From Nocardioides caldifontis (GTDB taxonomy: Bacteria > Actinomycetota > Actinomycetes > Propionibacteriales > Nocardioidaceae): a stretch of DNA of 64,000 bases. Positions 1 through 8,292 of the stretch are shown in pieces (positions within the stretch are counted from its first letter, which is position 1; the number at the start of each line of letters is the position of its first letter). The stretch is taken from the NCBI RefSeq assembly GCF_008087345.1, contig NZ_VHIB01000008.1, positions 496,001 through 560,000 on the forward strand. The letters are read 5' to 3'. The notes below the pieces were generated by a model that ran no database searches, was not told the DNA's origin, and saw nothing but the letters and a program-made list of their open reading frames with translations. The translations under genes were made by a program, and so were the position numbers.

Positions 1-48
1 CATCGTGCCGAGTCCGACCACGCCGACGGAGGTGAAGTCACGAGCCAT
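1..48 (-). CDS. 3-hydroxyacyl-CoA dehydrogenase, N-terminal fragment (runs off left edge)
   Basis: Only the first 16 codons lie in the window. They read MARDFTSVGVVGLGTM, which matches the opening beta strand and glycine loop of the NAD-binding domain of 3-hydroxyacyl/3-hydroxybutyryl-CoA dehydrogenases. An AGGA Shine-Dalgarno sequence precedes the ATG. The gene diverges from nucS. A 3-hydroxybutyryl-CoA dehydrogenase would fit with the ethylmalonyl-CoA mutase 4 kb away, but any Rossmann dehydrogenase with this loop remains possible because the body of the protein is missing. Confidence 0.6.
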   Translation of the reverse strand, partial: MARDFTSVGVVGLGTM

Positions 49-125
49 GGTCGGCATCCTGCCACCCGTCCCCGGCAGCCGTCCGTGAGCAAGTTCACCC
101 GCCGGTAACTTCTGGTGCTGGTGGT

Positions 126-170
126 GTGTCGAACCGCCCCTCGTGGCGTGTTGAACCGCCCCTCGTGGCG
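126..170. repeat. Dispersed 23-bp repeat, locus 1 (two direct copies, 22-bp period)
   Basis: Copies at 126-148 and 148-170 read GTGTCGAACCGCCCCTCG and GTGTTGAACCGCCCCTCG, each followed by TGGCG. The same element occurs at three other intergenic loci in the window (4392-4433, 39043-39098, 62470-62672). This is the only locus that lies between divergent genes, and it sits just upstream of nucS. Each unit contains a small CGCC/GGCG dyad. Confidence 0.85.
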
Positions 171-188
171 TGAGGTAGCGTCCGGGCC

Positions 189-872
189 GTGCGTCTCGTG
201 ATCGCCCGCTGCCAGGTGGACTACGCCGGCCGGCTGACCGCCCACCTCCCGATGGCGACCCGGCTGATCATGGTGAAGAACGACGGCTCGGTGCTGGTGC
301 ACTCCGACGGCGGCTCCTACAAGCCGCTGAACTGGATGTCCCCGCCGGCCAAGCTCCGCGAGGGCGTGGCGGAGGACGGCCGCGTCGAGTGGACGGTCCA
401 CGGCAAGGACGGCCCGGACGGCGACACGCTCCGCATCCTCATCGACGAGGTGCTCAGCGACACCACCCACGACCTCGGGGTCGACCCGGGGCTCCAGAAG
501 GACGGCGTGGAGAAGCACCTCCAGGAGCTGCTCGCCGAGCACCCGTCGACGATCGCCGAGGGGCTCACGCTCGTACGCCGGGAGTACCCGACCGCCATCG
601 GCCCGGTGGACCTCATGTGCCGCGACTCGGTGAGCGCCTCGGTGGCCGTCGAGATCAAGCGGAAGGCCACGATCGAGTCGGTCGAGCAGCTGACCCGCTA
701 CCTCGAGCTCCTCAACCGGGATCCCCGGCTCAAGCCCGTGCGAGGCATCCTGGCCGCCCAGTCGATCGTCCCGCAGGCCAGGACCCTCGCCGAGGACCGC
801 GGGATCGCCTGCGCGGTGGTCGACTACGACGCGCTGCGGGGGCTCGACAGCCCGGAGGACCGGCTCTTCTGA
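189..872 (+). CDS. nucS: Mismatch-specific endonuclease NucS (EndoMS)
   Basis: This 227-residue protein matches actinobacterial NucS over its full length. NucS cleaves both strands at G-T, G-G and T-T mismatches and replaces MutS/MutL repair in these bacteria. The N-terminal half is the dimerising DNA-binding domain. The C-terminal half has the RecB-like nuclease signature with D141, E155 and K157 (GPVDL and VAVEIKRK). The protein ends in EDRLF, which resembles the C-terminal beta-clamp-binding tail of NucS. The start is GTG. The dispersed 23-bp repeats end 18 bp upstream of it. Confidence 0.95.
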   Translation: MRLVIARCQVDYAGRLTAHLPMATRLIMVKNDGSVLVHSDGGSYKPLNWMSPPAKLREGVAEDGRVEWTVHGKDGPDGDTLRILIDEVLSDTTHDLGVDPGLQKDGVEKHLQELLAEHPSTIAEGLTLVRREYPTAIGPVDLMCRDSVSASVAVEIKRKATIESVEQLTRYLELLNRDPRLKPVRGILAAQSIVPQARTLAEDRGIACAVVDYDALRGLDSPEDRLF

Positions 873-909
873 GCTGGCCGACCAGCCAGCGACTCGATGC
901 CGGTCGGCC

Positions 910-1707
910 TCAGCGCGGGCCGAGTCGGAAGACCGGCCAGCCGATCTCGGTCCGCCACTCCTCGGGGTCCGGCGTGTCCCGCGGACCGACCAGGTAGGTC
1001 TCCCGCACTGGCCCGGCCACGGCCAGCTCGTTGGCCACGACCCAGGCACCGAGCTCGCCGTACGTGACGTCGATGTCGTCGTGCGCGCCGGCATGCGTGG
1101 CGACCGCGAGCTCGACCGCCGGCAGCGTCACCGGGTGCACCCGTCCGCTGCGCGGCGGCACCCGCATCGGCACGTGGACGAGCGCGTGGCCGTGGCCGTC
1201 CTCGAAGAGCTCGTTGTCGTAGAGGCCACCGGGAGCACCGGTCGGCTCGGTGGTGGCCGCGGTCAGCTCGGCCATGGCGCCGGCGTACCAGGCGAGGAGC
1301 TCACCGTGGTCCACGTCGCCCTCGACCGCAGCCACGGTGGTGGCAGCCACGGCGCGCAGCTCGACCGCGATCGGGGGCGGCGCAGGCTGCAGCAGCCGGC
1401 GCAGCGTGGCCACCGCGGAGCGCGTCCGGTCCAGCTCGGACTCCAGCCGCTGGAGGTGTTCGGAGACAAGGGCCGCGCGTACGTCCGGGTCGGGCGACCT
1501 CAAGATGCGTTGCACGTCGGACAGCGGCACGTCGAGCTCGCGGAGCCGCTGGATGACCTGGGCGGTCGGGATCTGGTCGACGCTGTAGTAGCGGTAACCG
1601 CTCGCCGGGTCGACCGCGGCCGGCTCGAGGAGGGCGGCGTCGTGGTAGCGGCGCAACGTGCGCACGCTGAGGTGGCTCAGCCGTGAGAACTCGCCGATCG
1701 TCAGCAC
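910..1707 (-). CDS. MerR-family regulator with GyrI-like effector-binding domain
   Basis: This is a 265-residue protein. Residues 1-70 form the MerR winged helix (VLTIGEFSRLSHLSVRTL, then RRYHDAALL and GYRYYS). A dimerisation helix follows, then a C-terminal GyrI/AraC effector-binding fold typical of BmrR-like drug-sensing regulators. I chose the GTG at 1707 because GGAG lies 9 nt before it and homology begins there; the open frame continues upstream without homology. It diverges from a small SnoaL-like gene across a palindrome that probably serves as its operator. The ligand is unknown. Confidence 0.85.
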   Translation of the reverse strand: MLTIGEFSRLSHLSVRTLRRYHDAALLEPAAVDPASGYRYYSVDQIPTAQVIQRLRELDVPLSDVQRILRSPDPDVRAALVSEHLQRLESELDRTRSAVATLRRLLQPAPPPIAVELRAVAATTVAAVEGDVDHGELLAWYAGAMAELTAATTEPTGAPGGLYDNELFEDGHGHALVHVPMRVPPRSGRVHPVTLPAVELAVATHAGAHDDIDVTYGELGAWVVANELAVAGPVRETYLVGPRDTPDPEEWRTEIGWPVFRLGPR

Positions 1708-1720
1708 CGCTGCAGTCTCC

Positions 1721-1741
1721 ACCCTCCCCCGGGGGGAGGGT
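1721..1741. promoter_or_regulatory. Probable MerR operator: perfect palindrome
   Basis: The 21-bp palindrome ACCCTCCCCC-G-GGGGGAGGGT lies 14 bp upstream of the MerR start. A second, weaker dyad (CTCCCG...CGGGAA) follows at about 1756-1768, after TTGACC at 1749-1754. GACCCTCCC runs of this kind are typical MerR-family operators in actinobacteria, where the regulator twists a promoter with a long spacer. Assignment to the adjacent MerR gene is inference from position and symmetry. Confidence 0.6.
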
Positions 1742-1785
1742 CCACCGCTTGACCCTCCCGCACGGGAAGAGCGCACCGTGGTGGC

Positions 1786-2142
1786 ATGACCTCACCGACC
1801 GCCATCGATCCCGCCCAGCTCCCCGCCTCGGTCCGCGGCTACCTCGACGCACGCGCCGCGAGCGACGTCGACGCCGCGCTCCGGGCCTTCACCCCCGAGG
1901 CCACGATCACCGACGAGGGTCGGACCTACCGCGGCCCCGAGGAGCTCCTCAAGTTCCTGCAGCACGCCGGAGCCCAGTACCAATTCACGATCGAGCTGGT
2001 CGGCGCGCAGCGGGTCGACGACCGGCGGTGGGTGGCCAGCCACCGCCTCGAGGGCAACTTCCCCGGTGGGGTCGCCGAGCTGGACTTCACGTTCGTGCTC
2101 GACGGCGACCTCGTCGCCGAGCTGGTCATCGCGCCTCGCTGA
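1786..2142 (+). CDS. SnoaL-like / NTF2-fold protein, probable MerR target
   Basis: This 118-residue protein looks like a single cone-shaped NTF2/SnoaL domain: a helical start (YLDARAASDVDAALRAF), then ATITDEGRTYRG and a curved beta sheet. Such proteins bind small molecules or act as isomerases or hydrolases; no substrate can be named. It diverges from the MerR-GyrI regulator with only 78 bp between the starts. It begins within a few bases of where a transcript from the MerR-type promoter would start, so it may be nearly leaderless. Confidence 0.75.
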   Translation: MTSPTAIDPAQLPASVRGYLDARAASDVDAALRAFTPEATITDEGRTYRGPEELLKFLQHAGAQYQFTIELVGAQRVDDRRWVASHRLEGNFPGGVAELDFTFVLDGDLVAELVIAPR

Positions 2143-2156
2143 GCAGAGGCGGCCGC

Positions 2157-3083
2157 TCATGCCGGCGGACCCACCAGGGCGGCGACCTCGTCGGCGCACC
2201 CCCACGAGAGCGTGACGCCCGCGCCGCCGTGGCCGTAGCAGTGCACGACTCGGTTCCCCGCGGCGCCGGCCACCTCCTCGAGCCGGACCAGGGGGCGGGC
2301 GGGGCGCAGCCCGACCCGGTGGCCGAGCACCTTCGCCCGCCGTACCCCGGGCACCAGCCGGCTGGCGCGCTCGAGCAGCTCCTTCGCGGCCGCGTCGTCC
2401 GGCGTGCGGTCCCACCGGCCCTCCTCGTCCGTGCCTCCGACGACGACGTCATGGCTGCGGGGCACGACGTACGTCGGGCCGGAGGCGTCCAGGGCCCACC
2501 GGTCGAGGCCGAACTGCTCGACGAGCACCACCTGACCGCGCACCGGCACGATCGAGCCGTCGTCGGCGAAGAGTCGCGCTCCGAGCCCTGCGGCGTTCAC
2601 CACCACGTCGGCGCCGTCGGGCAGCCCGGACAGCGCCATCCGGGTGACGGTGCCGCCGAGCTCCTCGATCCGTGCGGTCAGCCAGCGGAGGTAGACCGGC
2701 ATCTCGGCGACCGGGCTGTCGAAGGCCCACCCGGCGGCGTACCCGTCCGGGACGTGGTCGGCCCGCGTCAGCCGCGGCACCGCGGAGGCCCACCACGGCT
2801 GCGGGGTGGGCGCCCGGAACACCTCGACCCCCGGCACCACCCGGACGCCGGTGCGCTCGTCGGCGGCGAGTCGGACCAGCTCGTCGTACGTCGTGGCCGC
2901 CCAGCCGGTGACGCGCTCGAACGGGTAGGCGCGGTAGGGGTACCAGAGCGCGGCCGCCGTGGCCGAGGTGGTCTCCAGCGGGAGGTCCCGCGCGACGACG
3001 GAGGCCTGGTGGCCGGCCTCGAGCAGCCGCACCGCGCAGCTGAGCCCGACCACGCCTGCACCGATCACCACCACGCGCGCCAT
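2157..3083 (-). CDS. FAD-dependent D-amino-acid oxidase
   Basis: This 308-residue protein resembles D-amino-acid oxidases, which convert D-amino acids to 2-oxo acids, ammonia and H2O2. It opens with the FAD-binding loop VVVIGAGVVGLSCA. It has the YPYRAYPF active-site region near residue 50 and ends with the DAO signature VVHCYGHGGAGVTLSWG near residues 275-293. There is no signal peptide, so it should be cytoplasmic. Its 3' end faces the SnoaL-like gene with a 14-bp gap. D-Aspartate oxidase is a possible alternative specificity. Confidence 0.88.
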   Translation of the reverse strand: MARVVVIGAGVVGLSCAVRLLEAGHQASVVARDLPLETTSATAAALWYPYRAYPFERVTGWAATTYDELVRLAADERTGVRVVPGVEVFRAPTPQPWWASAVPRLTRADHVPDGYAAGWAFDSPVAEMPVYLRWLTARIEELGGTVTRMALSGLPDGADVVVNAAGLGARLFADDGSIVPVRGQVVLVEQFGLDRWALDASGPTYVVPRSHDVVVGGTDEEGRWDRTPDDAAAKELLERASRLVPGVRRAKVLGHRVGLRPARPLVRLEEVAGAAGNRVVHCYGHGGAGVTLSWGCADEVAALVGPPA

Positions 3084-3122
3084 GCCGAGAGTCTGCCCCA
3101 GCCGTGCGAGCCGCGCGCCGGT

Positions 3123-3671
3123 TCACCCCACGTCGGCGACCTCGCCACCCACTCGCTTCTCGGCCCGCCTCGACCTGCGGGCCGGTCGGGGCACAGCCCC
3201 GTGGGCTGCGCCGAGCCCCAGCGCCGGCAGGTTGGCGTAGAGGGTCTCGACCCCCTCGCGCGGCACGACGTAGGTCTCGTGGAAGATCCCGACGTCGCCG
3301 GTGGCGGCCGGTCCCCGGTTGAACGCGGCCCAGGCCGGGGCGTGCGCACGTTCGGCGTTGCGGGCGTACCGGCCGAGCTTCTCCACGCTCTCCCAGTACT
3401 GCACCACCATGAACGTGCGGCCCGACCACAACGTCCGGGCGTGCAGCAGCCCGTCCTCGGGGTGCTTGGCCAGCTCGGCGAGCATCCGAGGCATCCCGAC
3501 GAAGGCGCCCCACCACGAGCGGACCTTGCGGAGCCGGTTGATCCGCATCCCGATGAGGAAGACCACGACCTCCTCCCCCGGGACCTCCGCGACCTGCTGT
3601 GCGGGAAGCACGCCCCGCGGGGCGCGGTCAGCCACTCCGGCGTACGGACGGGGCAGGTGGCCGACACTCAT
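3123..3671 (-). CDS. DUF4188 (dimeric alpha-beta barrel) protein
   Basis: This 182-residue protein matches the DUF4188 family, which resembles antibiotic-biosynthesis monooxygenase folds. Visible features are VVVFLIGMRINRLRKVRSWW, a conserved LLHARTLWSGRTFMVVQYW strand pair and FHETYVV. The enzymatic role is unknown; some relatives are annotated as aldoxime-dehydratase-related or as monooxygenases. It diverges from a MerR-family gene across a perfect palindrome, so it is probably that regulator's target. Confidence 0.8.
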   Translation of the reverse strand: MSVGHLPRPYAGVADRAPRGVLPAQQVAEVPGEEVVVFLIGMRINRLRKVRSWWGAFVGMPRMLAELAKHPEDGLLHARTLWSGRTFMVVQYWESVEKLGRYARNAERAHAPAWAAFNRGPAATGDVGIFHETYVVPREGVETLYANLPALGLGAAHGAVPRPARRSRRAEKRVGGEVADVG

Positions 3672-3692
3672 GGCGACTCCTTGGATAGCGCG

Positions 3693-3711
3693 ACTCTCTT
3701 ATCAAGAGAGT
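3693..3711. promoter_or_regulatory. Perfect palindromic operator between DUF4188 and MerR genes
   Basis: ACTCTCTT-ATC-AAGAGAGT has 8-bp arms and a 3-bp centre. A partial repeat (ATCTTGAGAG) follows at 3718-3727. It lies in the 73-bp divergent gap, 21 bp from the DUF4188 start and 33 bp from the MerR start. The position and symmetry point to autoregulated control by the adjacent regulator. Confidence 0.65.
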
Positions 3712-3744
3712 GGCACTATCTTGAGAGACCGTCAAGGAGGTTCG

Positions 3745-4386
3745 ATGAGGCTCTCGGAGCTGGAGCAGACCAGCGGCGTCCCGGCGGCGACGATCAAGTA
3801 CTACCTGCGCGAGGGGCTGCTCCACCCCGGACGGGCGGTGAGCGCGAGGCTCGCGGAGTACGACGAGTCGCACGTCCGCCGGCTCCGGCTGCTGCGCGTC
3901 CTCCGCGAGGTCGGCGACGTCCCGGTCAGCCGGCTGCAGCTCCTGGTCCGGGCGGTGGAGGACGAACGGCCGGTGCAGGCGCTGCTCGGTGTCACCGCCG
4001 ACGCCCTCGCCCCCGCTCCCCCGCCGGACGACGGCGACCGCGGGCCGAGCCGGGAGCTCGCCGTCCGCGTGCTCGCCGGCCTGGGCTGGGTGCTCCGCCC
4101 CGACACCCCCGACCTCGAGAACCTCGCAGCCACCCTCGAGAGCTACGAGCGGCTCAACGGCCGGCCGCTCGCGCCCGAGGTCATCACCGAGTACGGCGAG
4201 GTGGCCGACCGGCTCGCCCGGCACGAGATCGCCGCACTGGACCCGACGGCCGGCCGTGCCGAGCTGCTCACGCAGATGGTGGTCGGCCAGGTGCTCTTCG
4301 GCCACCTGCTGACCGTCCTGCGCCGGCTCGCCGAGGAGCACCACAGCGGCGAGCGGTTCGGCCGCCCCGAGGAGCAGACCCCCTAG
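3745..4386 (+). CDS. MerR-family transcriptional regulator
   Basis: This is a 213-residue regulator. The N-terminal winged helix reads MRLSELEQTSGVPAATIKYY, then LREGLLHPG and EYDESHVRRLRLLRVLREV. The long C-terminal helical domain has no recognised ligand motif. The ATG at 3745 has a strong AAGGAGG sequence 4 nt upstream; the open frame starts earlier without homology. It is divergent from the DUF4188 gene, a gene pair that recurs in actinobacteria. The 3' end is followed by the dispersed 23-bp repeat. Confidence 0.88.
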   Translation: MRLSELEQTSGVPAATIKYYLREGLLHPGRAVSARLAEYDESHVRRLRLLRVLREVGDVPVSRLQLLVRAVEDERPVQALLGVTADALAPAPPPDDGDRGPSRELAVRVLAGLGWVLRPDTPDLENLAATLESYERLNGRPLAPEVITEYGEVADRLARHEIAALDPTAGRAELLTQMVVGQVLFGHLLTVLRRLAEEHHSGERFGRPEEQTP

Positions 4387-4391
4387 CCGCG

Positions 4392-4433
4392 CGCCACGAG
4401 GGGCGGCTCAACACACCACGAAGGGCGGTTCAG
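4392..4433. repeat. Dispersed 23-bp repeat, locus 2 (two copies, 22-bp period)
   Basis: A full copy lies at 4392-4414 (CGCCACGAGGGGCGG then CTCAACAC) and a shorter variant at 4414-4433. The pair fills the convergent gap between the MerR gene and the mutase. The TGA stop of the mutase (4430-4432 on the minus strand) is part of the second copy, where the repeat reads CTGAACCGCCC. Confidence 0.85.
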
Positions 4434-6445
4434 TCCAGGCCGTTGGCCCTGCGGATCTCCCGGACGATGCCCGCCATGATCTCGGTCAGCCCGAAGTCCT
4501 TCGGGGTGAAGACCGCCGCGACGCCGAGCTCCTTGAGCTTCGCGGCGTCGGAGCCCGGGATGATCCCGCCGACCACGACGGGCACGTCGCCCATTCCCTC
4601 GCCCCGCAGTCCGTCGAGCACCGACGGGACGAGCTCCATGTGCGAGCCCGACAGGATCGAGAGCCCCACGCAGTGGACGTCCTCGGCCACCGCGGCCGCG
4701 ACGATCTGCTCGGGGGTGAGCCGGATCCCCTGGTAGACGACCTCGAACCCGGCGTCCCGCGCCCGCACGGCGACCTGCTCGGCGCCGTTGGAGTGGCCGT
4801 CGAGCCCGGGCTTGCCGACGAGCAGCCGCAGCCGGCCGCCGAGCTCCTCGCCCGTGCGGCGGACCTCGTCACGCACCCGGGCGAGCTCGCTGCCGGCCTC
4901 GGCGACACCGACCGCGCCGGAGACGCCGGTGGGGGCGCGGTACTCGCCGAACACCTCGCGCAGCTTGCCGGCCCACTCGCCGGTGGTCACCCCGGCGCGG
5001 GCGGCCACCAGCGTGGCCTCCATGAGGTTCGCGCCGGACTTGGCGTCGTCGGCCAGCCGCTGCAGCGCGGCGTCGACCTCCCCGGGGTCGCGCTGCGCCT
5101 TCCACTCCTCCAGGCCGCGCAGCGCCGCGCGCTCGGCCTCGGGGTCGGCCACCTGGATGGCGGCGTCGAGGTCGGCGGTCAGCGGCGAGGGCTCGGTGGA
5201 CTCGAACTTGTTGACGCCGACGACGATCTCCTCACCGGCCTCGATCCGGCCCCGGCGGGCTGCGTGCGAGGAGACCAGCGCCTGCTTCATGTAGCCGGAC
5301 TCGACCGCGGCGATCGCCCCGCCCATCGCCTGCACCCGGTCCATCTCCTCCCGGGCACCAGCCACGAGCTCCTCGACCTTCGCCTGGACGACGTGCGAGC
5401 CGTCGAAGATGTCGCCGTACTCGAGCAGGTCGGACTCGAAGGCGAGCACCTGCTGCAGCCGCAGCGACCACTGCTGGTCCCACGGCCGCGGCAGCCCGAG
5501 CGCCTCGTTCCAGGCGGGCAGCTGCACGGCGCGGGCGCGGGCGTTCTTCGACAGCGTCACGCCGAGCATCTCGAGCACGATCCGCTGCACGTTGTTCTCC
5601 GGCTGCGCCTCGGTCAGCCCGAGCGAGTTGACCTGCACGCCGTAGCGGAACCGCCGCATCTTCTCGTCGGTGACGCCGTAGCGCTCGCGGGTGATCTCGT
5701 CCCACAGCTGCACGAAGGCGCGCATCTTGCACATCTCCTCGACGAACCGCACGCCCGCGTTGACGAAGAACGAGATGCGGCCGACGACCTTCCCCATGTC
5801 GGCGGGGTCCACCTGGCCGGAGTCACGCACCGCGTCGAGGACCGCGACCGCGGTGCTCAGCGCGTAGGCCAGCTCCTGCACCGGCGTCGCGCCGGCCTCC
5901 TGCAGGTGGTAGCTGCAGATGTTGATCGGGTTCCACTTCGGGATGTGGTTGACCGTGTAGGCGATCGTGTCGGTGGTCAGCCGGAGCGAGTGCTCGGGCG
6001 GGAAGACGTAGGTCCCGCGGGAGAGGTACTCCTTGATGATGTCGTTCTGCGTGGTGCCCGCCAGCGCGTTGTGGACCCGCTCCTTGTCCTCGTCGCTGGT
6101 CGCTCCCGCCTGCTCCTCGGCGACGACCTGGTAGAGCGCCAGCAGCCACATGGCGGTGGCGTTGATCGTCATCGAGGTGTTCATCTCGGTGAGCGGGATG
6201 CCCTCGAAGAGCCGGCGCATCTCCCCGAGGTGCGGGATCGGGACGCCGACCTTGCCGACCTCGCCGCGCGACAGCGGCGAGTCCGGGTCGTAGCCGGTCT
6301 GCGTGGGGAGGTCGAAGGCGACCGAGAGCCCGGTCTGCCCCTTCTCGAGGTTCCGCCGGTAGAGCGCGTTCGACTCCGACGCCGAGCTGTGGCCGGCATA
6401 GGTACGCATCACCCAGGGGCGGTCCTTGGCGGGAGTCTCGCTCAT
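4430..6445 (-). CDS. Ethylmalonyl-CoA mutase (MeaA-type, adenosylcobalamin-dependent)
   Basis: This 671-residue protein carries the methylmalonyl-CoA mutase TIM-barrel region (AGHSSASESNALYRRN, LSVAFDLPTQTGYDPDS, TMTIN-like SMTINATAMW) and a C-terminal B12 domain. That domain has the base-off motif LDGHSNG near residue 550, then GIRLTPEQIV and GLSILSGSHMEL. The last segments match the MeaA/Ecm subgroup rather than classical MCM, which suggests (2R)-ethylmalonyl-CoA to (2S)-methylsuccinyl-CoA conversion in the ethylmalonyl-CoA pathway. The start could instead be the ATG at 6457; I preferred 6445 by alignment, as neither has a strong ribosome site. Confidence 0.88.
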   Translation of the reverse strand: MSETPAKDRPWVMRTYAGHSSASESNALYRRNLEKGQTGLSVAFDLPTQTGYDPDSPLSRGEVGKVGVPIPHLGEMRRLFEGIPLTEMNTSMTINATAMWLLALYQVVAEEQAGATSDEDKERVHNALAGTTQNDIIKEYLSRGTYVFPPEHSLRLTTDTIAYTVNHIPKWNPINICSYHLQEAGATPVQELAYALSTAVAVLDAVRDSGQVDPADMGKVVGRISFFVNAGVRFVEEMCKMRAFVQLWDEITRERYGVTDEKMRRFRYGVQVNSLGLTEAQPENNVQRIVLEMLGVTLSKNARARAVQLPAWNEALGLPRPWDQQWSLRLQQVLAFESDLLEYGDIFDGSHVVQAKVEELVAGAREEMDRVQAMGGAIAAVESGYMKQALVSSHAARRGRIEAGEEIVVGVNKFESTEPSPLTADLDAAIQVADPEAERAALRGLEEWKAQRDPGEVDAALQRLADDAKSGANLMEATLVAARAGVTTGEWAGKLREVFGEYRAPTGVSGAVGVAEAGSELARVRDEVRRTGEELGGRLRLLVGKPGLDGHSNGAEQVAVRARDAGFEVVYQGIRLTPEQIVAAAVAEDVHCVGLSILSGSHMELVPSVLDGLRGEGMGDVPVVVGGIIPGSDAAKLKELGVAAVFTPKDFGLTEIMAGIVREIRRANGLD

Positions 6446-6517
6446 AGCCGGAACCATAGAACGGCCCCGAACCCCCCAGTAACGACTTGTTACCTGTTCA
6501 ACACGCGCGGGGTGGCG

Positions 6518-6826
6518 TCAGCCACGCTCCCAGGCGAAGAGCCGGCGCCAGCCGGTGAAGGCGAACAGCCGGCGGAGCGAGGGAGACCCGCCGCGCAGGA
6601 CGACGCGGCGACCTTCGCGGTCGAGCCGGAGGGCGCAAGCGGCGAGCACCTTGAGGGCGGTGGCGTCGATGGACTCCACTCCGGAGAGGTCGACGACGAG
6701 GTCGCGGTCCGGGTGCTGGGCCACGTGGTCGTAGAGGGCCTCGCGCACCTCGGCCGAGCAGCGGCCGTCCAGGTTGCCGGCGAGGCGCACGGCCGTTGTC
6801 TCCATCGTGTCGACGTCCACGGACAT
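6518..6826 (-). CDS. STAS-domain protein (anti-anti-sigma-like) with altered phosphosite
   Basis: This 102-residue single STAS domain reads VVDLSGVESIDATALKVLAA around the loop that is normally DSSG in SpoIIAA/RsbV. Here the phosphoacceptor Ser is Ala and the next residue is Thr (D-A-T-A). It may therefore be a constitutive partner, or use Thr, rather than a classical phospho-switch. An unusually clean GGAGGGAG sequence precedes the ATG. No kinase is adjacent; the nearest RsbW-like gene is at 42846. Its partner is unknown. Confidence 0.8.
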   Translation of the reverse strand: MSVDVDTMETTAVRLAGNLDGRCSAEVREALYDHVAQHPDRDLVVDLSGVESIDATALKVLAACALRLDREGRRVVLRGGSPSLRRLFAFTGWRRLFAWERG

Positions 6827-6970
6827 CTCCCTCCGGGTCCCCCGTCAGGTGGGGCTCCACCTACTATGACGCAGCACACAGGGGGAAGGTTGCGTGTTCG
6901 CAGGACTTTCATGAGCAAGTCGGCCGTTCGGGACTTTGGTCCCGACTCGCGGGAGCCTCAGCCCGGCGTG

Positions 6971-8257
6971 TCAGCGCTCGAGGTCGGGGAGCTGAACCCG
7001 CTCGACGTCCACACCGAGCGACCGCAGCGACTCGACGAAGCCGGGGTACCCCCGGTCGACGTGGTAGGAGTCGGCCACCGTCGTCCGCCCCTCCGCCGCC
7101 AGCCCGGCGAGCACCAGCGCGGCCCCGGCGCGGATGTCGTGGGCGACCACGTCGGCCCCTGAGAGCACCGGCTTGCCCCGCACCACCGCGTGGTGGCCGT
7201 CGATGCGGACCTCCGCGCCGAGCCGGGCGAGCTCCTGGACGAACATGAACCGCGCCTCGAAGACGTTCTCGGTGATCATCGCGGTCCCCTCGCTCACCGC
7301 GGCGAGTGTCAGCGCGAACGGCTGGAGGTCGGTCGGGAAGCCCGGGTAGGGCAGGGTCACCACGTCGAACGCCTCGAGCCGGCCGTCCGCGGCGACGGTG
7401 AACCCCGCGTCGTCGGTGGAGACGCGCGCCCCGGCGGCGGCCAGCTTGTCGAGCACGATCTCGAGGTGGTGCGCCCGGCCCCGGTCGACGCGCAGCTCGC
7501 CGCCCGCGATCGCCGCTGCGAAGGCCCAGGTCCCGGCCACGATCCGGTCGGTCACGGTCTCGTGGGTCACCGGCTCCAGCCGGTCGACGCCCTCGACCAC
7601 GAGCGTCCCGGTGCCGACCCCGTCGACCCGGGCGCCCATCCGCTGCAGCATCCGGCAGAGGTCGGCGATCTCCGGCTCCCGCGCGGCGTTGTCGATGACC
7701 GTGGTGCCCTCGGCCAGGGTGGCGGCCATCAGCAGGTTCTCGGTGGCCCCCACGCTCGGGAAGTCCAGCCAGACGGTCGCGCCGCGGAGCCGGGCGACCT
7801 CGGCGACGACGTACCCGTGCTCGATCGCGACCGACGCACCGAGTGCCTCCAGCCCGCGCAGGTGCATGTCGAGGCCGCGCGAGCCGATGTTGTCGCCGCC
7901 GGGCAGCGCGACGCGCGCCCGGCCGCACCGTGCGACGAGCGGGCCGAGCACGCTGATGCTCGCCCGCAGCCGCCGCACCAGGTGGTACGGCGCGTGGTGC
8001 CCGAGCTCCTCCGGCGCGCGGACCGTCGCCCGCTCCGCGTCGTGGTCGAGCTCGACCTCGCACCCCAGCTCGCCGAGGAGCCGCCCCATCACGTCGACGT
8101 CGAGGATGTCCGGCAGGTTGGTGATCGTGGTCGTGCCCGGAGCGAGCAGCGAGGCCGCCATCAGCTTCAGGGCGCTGTTCTTCGCCCCTCCCACGGTCAC
8201 GGAGCCGTGCAGCGGCTGACGACCGTCGGGGGGCGAAGTGAGCCGGAACGCCTCCAT
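6971..8257 (-). CDS. murA: UDP-N-acetylglucosamine 1-carboxyvinyltransferase MurA (Asp-type)
   Basis: This 428-residue enzyme transfers enolpyruvate from PEP to UDP-GlcNAc, the first committed step of peptidoglycan synthesis in the cytoplasm. It shows [10 protein letters not shown] (K26), [15 protein letters not shown] (residues 118-132), [11 protein letters not shown] and [11 protein letters not shown]. The residue equivalent to catalytic Cys115 of E. coli is D122. Asp-type MurA enzymes, as in Mycobacterium tuberculosis, are active but not alkylated by fosfomycin. It diverges from the adenosyltransferase gene at a 35-bp gap. Confidence 0.96.
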   Translation of the reverse strand: MEAFRLTSPPDGRQPLHGSVTVGGAKNSALKLMAASLLAPGTTTITNLPDILDVDVMGRLLGELGCEVELDHDAERATVRAPEELGHHAPYHLVRRLRASISVLGPLVARCGRARVALPGGDNIGSRGLDMHLRGLEALGASVAIEHGYVVAEVARLRGATVWLDFPSVGATENLLMAATLAEGTTVIDNAAREPEIADLCRMLQRMGARVDGVGTGTLVVEGVDRLEPVTHETVTDRIVAGTWAFAAAIAGGELRVDRGRAHHLEIVLDKLAAAGARVSTDDAGFTVAADGRLEAFDVVTLPYPGFPTDLQPFALTLAAVSEGTAMITENVFEARFMFVQELARLGAEVRIDGHHAVVRGKPVLSGADVVAHDIRAGAALVLAGLAAEGRTTVADSYHVDRGYPGFVESLRSLGVDVERVQLPDLER

Positions 8258-8292
8258 GCGTCGGTCCTATCACGGGGCTCTACGCTGACCCG

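Noticed and set aside
1683-4736. A 1017-codon open frame on the plus strand across several genes
   Set aside because: It is Arg/Pro-rich, runs antisense to the D-amino-acid oxidase, has no homology and starts inside a regulator. It is a GC-driven shadow frame.
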